Assembly (NCBI GenBank): GCA_030407315.1
Contig: JALQPE010000115.1
Location: 1 to 64,000, forward strand
Reading direction: 5' to 3'
DNA from: Asparagopsis taxiformis
Lineage: Eukaryota > Rhodophyta > Florideophyceae > Bonnemaisoniales > Bonnemaisoniaceae
DNA: 64,000 nucleotides
In this document: in pieces, positions 11,601 through 20,100 of the stretch
Numbering within the stretch: the first letter of the stretch is position 1
How the letters are laid out: each line of letters opens with the position of its first letter
The notes under the pieces: generated by a model
The model's input: the letters and a program-made list of their open reading frames with translations, nothing else
What the model was told of the DNA's origin: nothing
Databases searched by the model: none
Program-made: the position numbers and the translations under genes

Positions 11601-12194
11601 CTGCCTCAGCACAGTTTCTGCCAAATCTTCGCGCTGAGATCCCACGGCGAGCCATCGCCTAATGGATGGCATATTCACGTCGCGAATTGTAACCATGCTT
11701 GAGCTCCCTTGTTTTTCACCTGCGTTTCGCTCCCAGTACCCATCTCTAAGATCCAAAGTAAGATTCAGGTACTCAATGAAAGTCATCCTCTTCTGCCTGG
11801 ATGCCATATCGTTCGCGTTTGATGCTTTCACACTATCTAGAAGGAAAGCAGCACTTGTAATCGGAGATATGTCGACTTCTTCTTCAATCATAGGAACAGT
11901 GAAATCACGCGGAAGCTCACCGTTCTCTATGAGCTTGATTACAGCTTTCGAACGATGCGCACCATCCAGCACCTGTACATCACCGTCAATGATCCGACCG
12001 GTAATTGGGTTGTTGTCATTGTAGCCGTAAACCTGAATGCTCTCGGCAATAACATCGACGTGCCTGTAGTCGATTTCTCGAATCTCGACATATCTTTTGA
12101 TCTTGAATGGGTCGATGTGCAATAGCCCATTGCGCCGCTCACCATGAAGGGGACGCCCAGAGGTGCTCGCTGGATTTCTCTTCTCAGAGGCCAT
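8685..12194 (-). CDS. ParB-like / DNA methyltransferase / SET fusion protein, 1169 aa
   Basis: Seen: residues 24-105 are ParB-like (HIDPFKIKRYVEIR, then VLDGAHRSKAV at 75-85). Residues 120-560 are helical and unassigned, with a basic patch near 329-337. Residues about 640-880 are an amino-methyltransferase with catalytic motif IV TDPPF (666-670) first and the S-adenosylmethionine motif I VVDLFSGT (846-853) after it, the beta-class order used by N6-adenine and N4-cytosine DNA methyltransferases. Residues 1002-1165 resemble SET: GGLGVFA, YNG, CSYLNDSR, and GEEIFVDYGSRYW at the C-terminus. Known: ParB plus methylase fusions are common in phages and bacteria, and SET methylates lysines. Inferred: a nuclear protein that could couple DNA methylation to histone methylation. 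All catalytic motifs look present. The ORF is uninterrupted and starts at the ATG at 12194. A broken relative lies at 31880-32370. Confidence 0.82.
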   Translation of the reverse strand: MASEKRNPASTSGRPLHGERRNGLLHIDPFKIKRYVEIREIDYRHVDVIAESIQVYGYNDNNPITGRIIDGDVQVLDGAHRSKAVIKLIENGELPRDFTVPMIEEEVDISPITSAAFLLDSVKASNANDMASRQKRMTFIEYLNLTLDLRDGYWERNAGEKQGSSSMVTIRDVNMPSIRRWLAVGSQREDLAETVLRQPQYESCLSILRVLRPYSRIEEPNPKMVRCLWQLFCIVWGRPVEVQNNFAMKEFPTSLEKRASVGEQLFGMSTSGEIASPLCREVLTCEYFRSGRSAQGRTLTEEDKVFGRLMFMISFVHIALTRRRNAPIRRGRKRRRTGRDTETSTFAPFQRTRANGESVGVVLERVMSAWDTTAMILGFESAYMMCRPYMVFDSEKFQFICLANRTDGWAHPDHYSDLLLPSPVVKLRENAGYPGTLDISVDARLRSLTEAVLVSVYDCMIGIDVFGSSTNQMEGLRTKFFHQPDRFGLNAFIEARIEQSIALDGHERLKVWKNWNREMRVKPVDVCDLKILYETEQRNAASRSLSRERDRLESNESMQHSTRRLGTGGRKPTNDSGSQYTSSMDGRASSAVDTVMQDVAEDTPSAEAVGEEEGVPDHIVQLKKVMKRFCVAYNCTASRLVHRVNTDSIGMLSGNTIDGQAQLVLTDPPFNTRREKGKTNSDYDDINSAQMFRTGKDISRMLRPGGHALIFSSIKQLVGWGEALQNAESGEQSMRTDDVPLILSRRPYVFIQNPMNKSCSLHNIHEFVVHSFKRGMGAAAFEMVDYSLHNRDLSRHPGYVNAIDNCPKLGPGESLNFEDKRLRAEQKPLSILRELISRFSKPGDIVVDLFSGTYSTAIACMTMRDGLYRKFIGCEKDATCHGSAQPLLLDCFVRQGRDGVFGEATKNDISSILANKEWNYSIRSNVGSERLRHRSDAPDGFPSVSSLPLHMLRFVSSVARDQSMLRRLAEVPMNEWGVEDLGKVFSVDPEMMLAVDASFHNVIVAASTVREGGLGVFAAEDLERGSVVGWYNGTILYGKIGENEPQRSRLYGPDGFGCTGERFQNFNMEMETSVIGEEAPVDKIYLVPAEYNVCSYLNDSRTIDGMERVANVQRRKNAEFRVHKDVNPTCDFKYAVAKPDLILAQVVVDVRAGEEIFVDYGSRYWTAEK

Positions 12195-12925
12195 CGAGAA
12201 ATAGATTCTTCACCTCAATCAGCCACCAGCAGAAAACAATCTTCTCTCCTACCTGGCGTTAAAAACCTTCGGCAACAATCTTGATAAACCTTAAATGCAC
12301 AGTTAAAGAGTTAACCTGAATATTTTCAGGTATACTTTGGCTAGGTAGGGTACGTAATGAGGAATAATTAGGTTCTTCGGCGGCCTTTCAATACAATTAT
12401 TTCGCCAACGGACATTTCCATTTTTGTTTTGAATTTGAAGTCCCCTCGAGAGATTGAGTTTGAAATCTGCCATCGGAGATTTCAAAACCAATCTCTTGAG
12501 AGGACTTCATCTTCTGTTCGAACTTGTAGACTCGTTCTTACAACCAGTATATAAATATACACATTGATTTCACTGCATCATTCTCGATCCCTGCGTCTCT
12601 TTATACATACACGTCTAGGTTCCGTTATATTGCCACAGCGAAAAATACACCCAATCTACTGGTAATGGCTTCGAGCAGCTCGGAATAAGATCTTTATTAT
12701 ATGGTGATGAATGTTCAAGAGAGATGATCATCACGATGTTGGTCTCCCATGTCGCTTGGGACAGGTGTTAGTAATTTATAACCGTTACGAGTTATGCAAG
12801 TATAAAAATAGTAACCTACCAATTTTCTCTCTATCATTCCACACGGATACAAGCTGTACAGTTTCGTCATCTTTCCTGTTTCCTCAGTCGATACCTCTTC
12901 CATTCTTTTCCTGGGAATACCCATT
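12195..12925. promoter_or_regulatory. Divergent intergenic region with a long hairpin
   Basis: This 730-bp gap separates the divergent ParB-methyltransferase-SET and 462-aa genes, so it probably holds both promoters. The main feature is an inverted repeat: a 32-nt arm at 12437-12468 and its complement at 12477-12508 with an 8-nt loop, 28 of 32 positions matching. ATATAAATATA at about 12548-12558 could serve as a TATA-like element for the rightward gene. Confidence 0.55.
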
Positions 12926-14314
12926 ATGCAAGACCCAACAGAGTTTGTCTCCGAAGGATCAGTCATTGAAGTAGAATGGAGTTTACGAACGAGAGGAAGG
13001 AAACAGAAAAAGGTTTGGTGGGGCGCCAAAGTTTTGAGTACTGCCAAGCCGGACGCGTCCGGAGAACATCGTTTGACTGGAAACTTGTTTGTTACGCTGC
13101 AATATCAATCTGAACACGGTTTCGACCAGTCAGTCTCTACAGCAAAATTATTCAAGAACAATTCGCTGCTGGACATTGACTCTGGAAACATGCTACGTTG
13201 GAGGTTTGGAGAGCAACTAGCACTAGAGCAGACGATCTCGTCGGCGGGTGAAGACAGTTTCCATAAAAAAGACTGCAAAGAAAACATGTTGAGTCGATCT
13301 AAGTCCGAGCCGCGCTTAGTTTGCGATGAGAGTCCTCCTGGTCCTAACATCAATGAGGACATATCCAAGCTGTTTCAAAAGGTATCCTACCTCGAAAGGC
13401 AGATTTTCAACTGTCGCGGTTCATCAAGCGCTACTGGACCCATCTTCGGAAACATTGTGTGCGACTACCTGTTCCAGAGAGTTGGCTTAAAACTGGACAA
13501 ACCCCTGTCCTCCAAAATCACGAAGTCTGAAACAGGCCGGGAAGTGAGCTCCTTGGTGCAAGACTATGTGACGGCAAGAGCAGATTGCTCGCTTGAACAG
13601 TTTTTACAACTTTCCAGGCTATGCGAAGAGAAGAACAACCCAAACACAATTTTCCTGCCGAGCGTCGAGGCGGTTCGAATTTCAACTGGGAGAGATAAAG
13701 AGCTATCGATCCACTTTGGAACATACTATGACCTCTGCAATACTTTAGCTCCTTCCATGTCTACATGCACGAACTCTACTATCCTCAAGTGGAAGAAAAC
13801 ACGACACGATTCTGGGTCTTCTGTCATTAGAGTTTTGGGAACTCTAGCAGACAGTGCTTCAGAAGATTCTATTCCATCTACAAAGGCTGTTCTTGTTGGT
13901 TCCTCTTTATACAGGAGATCTGAAAACATGAGTAGTACTGTCGTTCTTACTCGAGAATCTGATGAATACGACTATGTCAATTGCAGCTATTCGTATCCTT
14001 TGGAAGCTCGCTTCCTCTCAAGTCGAGAAATGCAGGAGAACTTTGAGCTGCCGGACAGCAAAAATTTCAAACTGGCCAACTCGTTCTCACTGACCTGGAA
14101 ACCTGTTCAAGGCCCTCGTCCATATGGAACTTTCGAGCGCGTTCTCAAGAATGTTGTGTTGGGAACTGCATACTTGAACCTCCCAGCATGCATTTTCAGT
14201 GGACACACCATCTGCAGCGAGCTAGACACAATTGGACATGACGTTATCGTTGGACAGAATAGTTCCCCTGTCGATGCACCTCATCCTACCGTACACGATG
14301 TCGCCTCCGAGTAA
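12926..14314 (+). CDS. Uncharacterised 462-aa protein with a Tudor-like N-terminus
   Basis: I do not recognise this protein. The first 90 residues (VIEVEWSL, KKVWWGAKVL, then LFVTLQY) have the alternating pattern of a small beta-barrel such as Tudor or chromo-barrel; this is only a resemblance. A Ser-rich stretch with RSKSEPR follows near residue 125, then a mixed alpha/beta region to the end with no catalytic motif I can name. There is no signal peptide or membrane segment. It is divergent from the ParB-methyltransferase-SET gene and convergent with the 507-aa gene, and all three are found together again in the inverted copy on the right, so they look like one module. The right copy (31195-31862) is decayed. 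If the Tudor reading is right, it might read methyl marks. Confidence 0.65.
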   Translation: MQDPTEFVSEGSVIEVEWSLRTRGRKQKKVWWGAKVLSTAKPDASGEHRLTGNLFVTLQYQSEHGFDQSVSTAKLFKNNSLLDIDSGNMLRWRFGEQLALEQTISSAGEDSFHKKDCKENMLSRSKSEPRLVCDESPPGPNINEDISKLFQKVSYLERQIFNCRGSSSATGPIFGNIVCDYLFQRVGLKLDKPLSSKITKSETGREVSSLVQDYVTARADCSLEQFLQLSRLCEEKNNPNTIFLPSVEAVRISTGRDKELSIHFGTYYDLCNTLAPSMSTCTNSTILKWKKTRHDSGSSVIRVLGTLADSASEDSIPSTKAVLVGSSLYRRSENMSSTVVLTRESDEYDYVNCSYSYPLEARFLSSREMQENFELPDSKNFKLANSFSLTWKPVQGPRPYGTFERVLKNVVLGTAYLNLPACIFSGHTICSELDTIGHDVIVGQNSSPVDAPHPTVHDVASE

Positions 14315-14454
14315 AACGTTTTCTATCTTTTCTAGATGGGTCTACAAGACTGTTCAGAGTTAGTCAACATCGATTAAGTCGATGGTATCCATCGATACAT
14401 GCTCCGTATCTTTCTGGCCTGTTCCTTCGTCCAGGGACTGTCTGCATTCTGTAA

Positions 14455-14610
14455 CAATGATTGCCCTCCACTTGGCAAAATATCCCTGAAAATAATACCG
14501 GGTATTATTCTTTGGTTTCGTCCAGGGATCGCCTGTAGTCGGTACGAATGATTGCCCTCCACTTGGCAAAATATTCCTCAAAATAATACCCGGTATTATT
14601 TTCCGCACTA
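14455..14610. repeat. Palindrome pair C between convergent genes
   Basis: Two cores, AATAATACCGGGTATTATT near 14498 and AATAATACCCGGTATTATT near 14589, are 91 bp apart. CCACTTGGCAAAATAT lies left of each core, and CCAGGTGGAGC then GGCATTGG lie to the right of the second. It occupies the gap between the 3' ends of the 462-aa and 507-aa genes. The same pair occurs in the inverted copy at 30918-31050. Confidence 0.88.
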
Positions 14611-14919
14611 CTCTGCCAGGTGGAGCTACGGCATTGGATGGGACTGCACAGGCCCCGAAGGTACTAGAGGCGTGCTCAATGACAGGGTAAAACTCTTAAC
14701 CGTAGTAGACATGACGCTTTCTAGTCGCAGAGTGAGCTGAAAAATAAGAACGATAGCTATTGTTTCCAGTACACCATGTAGTACGTAGCATGCTGCGGTG
14801 CACCTTTTCCACGCACATCCTAGACAGTTTCACATCTAAAGGTTTTTATTTCTCTTAAGTCTCTCGTAGTAGTCGGTTCCCTTCAAAGGCTATGAAACTT
14901 TACTTCTACGCTTCCATTA

Positions 14920-16443
14920 TCAATCTTCCTCATCAAGGAAAACTTCAACGTAGCTTTCACTCCCATCTTCTTCATTTCCATGTCCGCTATCCTCCTCAAA
15001 CGCGGTACTACGCTGTTTCAAGTGTTGTTCATCGAATTTTTCGTTAGTAATTGTCAGTACATCTTCGCAGAGATGCCTCTTACAGATTCGGTCACTCGGC
15101 AACATCGCCTTTCCTAATTGTTTGAGCTCGTCTTGTACACTTTCTTCGAAGGTCTGACCTGATTGTACCTTGAAAATTCCTAGAATCCCGGAAGCGATTG
15201 CATAGACAAATCTGAGTGAATTGCAGGAACGTCGCAGGAAAACCATTCTACTCGTGCATTGAAGGAAAGCAATTGCAGTGTTCAGGGCTACCTCCAGGAT
15301 ATTGATTCTCCTTCGAATCATCCTTTTGGCCACACATCCCGATATCTCGACTTCGTACTGAATGATGACAACCATCTCTTTCCGCTCAGCGATGAATTGT
15401 ATCAAGATCTCGGAATTCTTGTCATCCACAACTTTCCGTTCCTCAGGCCTTAGATTTCCGTTGGTCACACGGGTATCGGGGATAACATCCATATCTCGAA
15501 TGAGATCGTGAGTTGGAAACTCGAAAGTGATAGAGGCGTCCGTTTCCAACACTAGAGCGAACCCCAGTTCGACAAGGAATCGATGGCGCACCTGCTCTCT
15601 AGACTTGTTCAGGAAACCGAGCACCTTTGTCAGCGCAACTTTCGTAACAGCCAAAGATATTTCACGCTTGCTCAACTGTCCACCATTTCCATCTGTTTTC
15701 CTCCGCTTCCTAGCCCCTCCGTCAATGCTTCCTGCAGGCTGGTTTCGGCCATCGCCAGTGGCACCATAAACAACTTCTTCGATTATTTTGTCCGGAATGT
15801 ACTTGTTCTCCTTCCAGACGTTGAACGCATTCGAATCGCGTCCAGAGCTCGAGCCTTCCACTGTACGGCCTGTACCCGACTTTTCCTTCTGAATGTTCCG
15901 CAGGAGAGACATCACCACTTGGAATCGAAGCTCGATGTTGTTCTTCCCGGTGTTTGATTGGAACACATCCCTCTTGTCATTGCTCTGCTTCGCAAACATC
16001 ATTGCAGAGAGCAACCTGCAACCACGGAGGTCGTAGATTCCTTGGTTGGTGTAAATTGTCGCCCCAGCATCAATCTTGTCGACCAGCAAAGGTACAACAG
16101 TTCCAAATACTGCACACAGAAAATTGTAAGAAAACGATAGTTCTGCTGACTGCGAGATGCGCAAACGGTCCCTGTCCTTGTCAGTCATCCCCTTCTTCGA
16201 AGTGCCCTGACTCTGCTGTAATAAACCATCACAGATGTCTTTCACACCCTGTAGTTCCGTTACAATAAACTCGACGCGACTCATCAGCTTTTCGATTTGC
16301 TGGCGTTGGGACGTTCGATCATCGTCGATTTCATCCATCCTCTCCCCAATACGACGAACTTCCCCAGTCACTGTCCTGAATCCCTCTCGAATAATCCCTG
16401 CTAGGCAGTCATTTGGATTTTCCTCACGACGCTGAGATTCCAT
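14920..16443 (-). CDS. Uncharacterised 507-aa protein, left copy
   Basis: I do not recognise a family. Residues 15-85 are heptad-like and probably coiled coil. Residues 95-200 are mostly helical. There is a basic KRRKT nuclear-localisation-like patch near 252, a mixed central region to about 430, and a strongly acidic C-terminus ending FLDEED. No membrane segment or catalytic signature is visible. The start ATG at 16443 is shared with the right-hand copy. The copy at 29080-30603 has the same length and differs at about 19 residues with no gaps, so both frames have stayed open. Convergent with the 462-aa gene. A structural or nucleic-acid-binding partner of the ParB-family enzymes is a guess from position only. 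Confidence 0.75.
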   Translation of the reverse strand: MESQRREENPNDCLAGIIREGFRTVTGEVRRIGERMDEIDDDRTSQRQQIEKLMSRVEFIVTELQGVKDICDGLLQQSQGTSKKGMTDKDRDRLRISQSAELSFSYNFLCAVFGTVVPLLVDKIDAGATIYTNQGIYDLRGCRLLSAMMFAKQSNDKRDVFQSNTGKNNIELRFQVVMSLLRNIQKEKSGTGRTVEGSSSGRDSNAFNVWKENKYIPDKIIEEVVYGATGDGRNQPAGSIDGGARKRRKTDGNGGQLSKREISLAVTKVALTKVLGFLNKSREQVRHRFLVELGFALVLETDASITFEFPTHDLIRDMDVIPDTRVTNGNLRPEERKVVDDKNSEILIQFIAERKEMVVIIQYEVEISGCVAKRMIRRRINILEVALNTAIAFLQCTSRMVFLRRSCNSLRFVYAIASGILGIFKVQSGQTFEESVQDELKQLGKAMLPSDRICKRHLCEDVLTITNEKFDEQHLKQRSTAFEEDSGHGNEEDGSESYVEVFLDEED

Positions 16444-16700
16444 CTTCCGTCAAAATTCGCCTTCGCCTCTCGTTCCAATCGCAGAGTGTCACTCCAAACG
16501 CTTTTCCTGGAACTAGAATGCTAGCAATAGTAACAAATAATGCCAACTACTCTACTCATATCCTCGGAAAACGACCGATTTTCTCCTACCTTTTTTGTAA
16601 CGGTCATTTCCATGTGACCATGCATCCTCTACACTTCTCACTACTAGTAGCTTCAGAATAGTTTCCTCTCTTCTCTACTTGAACTCACATGCGAACACAT
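16444..16700. promoter_or_regulatory. 5' region of the 507-aa gene
   Basis: Short 5' flank, matched on the right at about 28830-29079. It contains GGAAATGACCGTTACAAAAA and a TACTAGTAG element, both conserved in the two copies. No motif I can assign. Confidence 0.35.
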
Positions 16701-16709
16701 TGTACAACC

Positions 16710-17110
16710 CTATCCTGGACAACTATTGCAACATTGAATCTCAGAAAATACCAATCACCAATTACTATCAAGGCAGTACTTGCAGGCAGTACAATTCACT
16801 GCCGGAGCCAGTATATTTTACTGCCTGATTCTAATGCCAGGTCATTTGCCAGGGCAGTACTGTACGGCAGTACATTCCATTGCAGAAATCATCAAAAATC
16901 ACTGCATTGCACTACTGCCCTGTGGTACCAGCAAAAATTACTAGAATTTGCTATCGTACAGTACTGAATTCTGCTACATACCGTACTGCCAGGAAATTTT
17001 GTATTTTACTGCCTACGGCACTAGAACTGAAAAAATTAAAATAGTAATTTTACTGCCTCAGGCACTACATTGCTCAGGCAGTGATTTTTACTGCCTCAGG
17101 CAGTAAATTT
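16710..17110. repeat. ACTGCC palindrome cluster, left
   Basis: Dense ACTGCC and GGCAGT hexamers in both orientations. Many are paired into short palindromes such as TACTGCCTCAGGCAGTA and GTACTGCCGTACAGTAC. The cluster overlaps the last codons of the 1231-aa gene and extends past its stop, so it forms that gene's 3' region. Counterparts lie at 28390-28770 and 39560-40300. Confidence 0.85.
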
Positions 17111-20100
17111 ACTACATTTTTTAATCTCAAACTCGGTAGTGAAACATTGTCGGGAATCGGATACGACGCATTCCTGAAATACGTGTGATACCTCGTTGTC
17201 GTGTGTGACACAACTCTGTCGACATGCCCTGCCCCGGCATGTTGTACATAGCCGTGACCGATGAAGACTGAACGTGGCGGAACGATTACCTTGTTCAGCT
17301 TCATCGTCTTGGCGTACATATCTAATTCCAGCGCTTTGGAAAAGACGTACTTGTGGGACCCTGGACACACCCAGATAGGGAATGGGTCATCTCCGTTGGC
17401 AATAACAAAGTAACCCGGAAGTTGATCTTTGCGGTCGCGAGGAGGAACAGGGAAATCATTGTGTGGGACCTGCCGAGGACACCCCTTTCCCGTTATCAAA
17501 AACCGTCCCCCAGATGCCGGCATGACAAGTTTTTCTCCCGGTAAACCGCACTCCTCCAGCCCTATCAGCCGGACAAGGATTCCCAACCACACATCCAGCA
17601 GGGCTCGCCGCGTCACAAACTTGAACCGGTCGATATGCGTCTCATCGTTCTCGGCATAGTCAACCAGGCAGTGGCGCGTAGACGTGAAGCGAGCCCTCCC
17701 CTCATTCCGGTTCTTCTCATCTGTTTCATCGTCCCCCGTATTGACAATGGGACTCCACAGCTGCCGGTTCCCAGGGTCCTTGTGCACCTCCTCCCCCTCC
17801 CACGTTCCCAAAAAGTACCGAAACAATTCCTGGATAGGAATTTCTTCCATGAGACCCAAGTCAAATGGGAACTTGTCCGACGCATCGAGGTAGCTTACAT
17901 CCGCGAAATTGTGCATCACCGTATACCCTCGCTCGTTGATTTCCGTTCGGCAATTGTGGAAGTACGCCATACCAGTGCCGGCCTCATACGAATCCTTCCA
18001 GCTTGTAGACATTCGCGCAACCTGGGCGAAGTCCAGCCTCGAGGGTAGAAACGTCGATGTAGGCTCACACATCGCCTTGGCAGCCATCTTCCACGCTGCG
18101 AAAAACATCGGATAGATGGTGTCGATCTCGAAAACAAGATGACGAGCCCGATGTTGTTCCGGAATATGCAGCCCCTCAAACACAGGGTCCATCGCCACTT
18201 GCTTCAAATACCTCACCTCTCTGCCCTCCTCATCGATTTCCACACTCTCCAATAACAACCTGAGCTCAATCGGGGGCAGACAACCAACCCTCACCGATGC
18301 GATGACGTCCGCGGGACGCTGCGCCAGATGATGCCCTTCAGCTCGGTCTTTGACTTCGAAATCGTCGGGAAGAGATGGCATCCGGTCGTCGAACAGGAGG
18401 TCGTGTTCAGAAGGAGAGTCACGAACGATGTAACCGTCTTCATCGACTTCGACTCCTTCCGGAACAGTGAGTGTAATTGTCACTTCGCGGACCCCCTTGC
18501 TTTCGACTTGGCCCTCGTCTGCACTGTTGTTTTCTTCCTCGTCCGAAACGTTATGGACAGATTCTTGGTTGGAGGGAGTCGCACCAGCACGTTGGTTATC
18601 TTGGGGGACAATCTCAACGGCAGAATCGGGGGAACGGGCGGAGTCTTCGTCAACCTCATCACCGGAAGCAGTGGCTTGTTGTTGATCGGTGGGTTTATCA
18701 ACAACGGCCTGTTCTTCTTCCCCGGCGGATTGTTGTACCACAACCGGCTCTTCTTCCTCGAGGCGTGTGCTCCCCGTCGAGCGAAGTCGCTGTGAACGGC
18801 GGCGGATGCCATGCGAAGCAGGCTCATGTTCGACATTCCGCTGCTTCTTGTGAGTGAGTCTCACATTGGCAGCAGAAGGGCGGCGTTTGCGTCGAGCCTT
18901 AGTCTTCTTCTTCAATGTCGGATTGAAAAACTCTTTCAAGTTCGTTTCCAAATCCTGTAAACGCGTGGCTCTCCGTCGCATTCGAACCTCACTGCTCCGG
19001 TCGTCCCCTCTATACATTGCAATGGCATTGGTGAGATGCCATTGCAACTCCTTCGGCTGCTTAACCGACCCAATTGCCATCTCTGTGCTCAGAAATGACT
19101 TGCGCATAATACTCTTTGGGCGCCCATACGCAGCGTACAGAGAATTTGCTATTGCAGTCACGCGACGGACGTATGTATAGAAGTCGTTCACGTCAAAGCG
19201 TCCATCCGGACGTCCACCATGAGCAGGGTTCAAGTACTCCGAAAGACCACGCAAGACGAAGACAAAGTTTTCTTCCAGCAACTCGCGCACTATCTTGTGG
19301 TCCAGGTGCGTTATTCCAATCTCGTTGCGGCGCTCGGAATTGTTCAGCTCACGCAACACTTCGTCGAGAACAGGATGCTTCAGCGTTGCTATAGCCAAAC
19401 GCGTCCACCGCCGGGCCGTGTTCGTTGAATTCATCATCCCCATGAACTGCGCCTCGAACAATGTTCGGATGACATCAGACTCACGCAAGTCGCCAGCGTT
19501 TTCCACGTTATTTGCAACAGCAATCGTACGGATGAACTGCTGGATGGACGACAAGATTCGAACCAGGGAGCGCTCCGTCAGTTGCGTCCCAGTCGTATGG
19601 TTCGACTCTGCACTCTTGTGGATGATCTCATGAGGCTGAAGATCACTGTTGTCCTTGCGGCGAAGGTAGTACACATCCAGAGGCTGAGTAACCCAGCGCA
19701 AGCGGTTTGCGTCCTGTGGCAGCTTGGTTCTGTGCATACGGGTGAGGCGAGTGAAGTCATCGGCAATGCTATGCATAGCATTGAGACGATGCAGTCCGTC
19801 GATCACGGTCACGTTCGCATTGGCATGGAATTTGCCATTCTGGAACAGACGCGTGTCGGCGGGCAGATGCGTGTTCTGCGACCTCAGCACCGTCGCAGTG
19901 ATACGCGAAGAGCTCACATACCCCACAGCCAACATATTGTTGCGCAGGTCCTCCACGTGGTCTTCTTTCACATCCCGAAGGGTCACGGCCGGTTCCACTA
20001 GCTGCCTCACCAGCACAGTCGCTCCTTCTCCGACGTAATCCGACGTCACAAACTTGGGCACCGTAATTTGCGTCCCCTGCTGCTCACGAATGCTTTCCGC

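Larger units (their letters stand above)
13665..17142. repeat. Left arm of a large inverted duplication
   Basis: This arm matches the reverse complement of 28377-31862. It contains the 3' half of the 462-aa gene, palindrome pair C, the whole 507-aa gene, the ACTGCC cluster and the last codons of the 1231-aa gene. Similarity resumes at about 11755-12160 (5' end of the ParB-methyltransferase-SET gene) against 31885-32300, so the right arm has lost about 1.5 kb in between. Confidence 0.88.
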
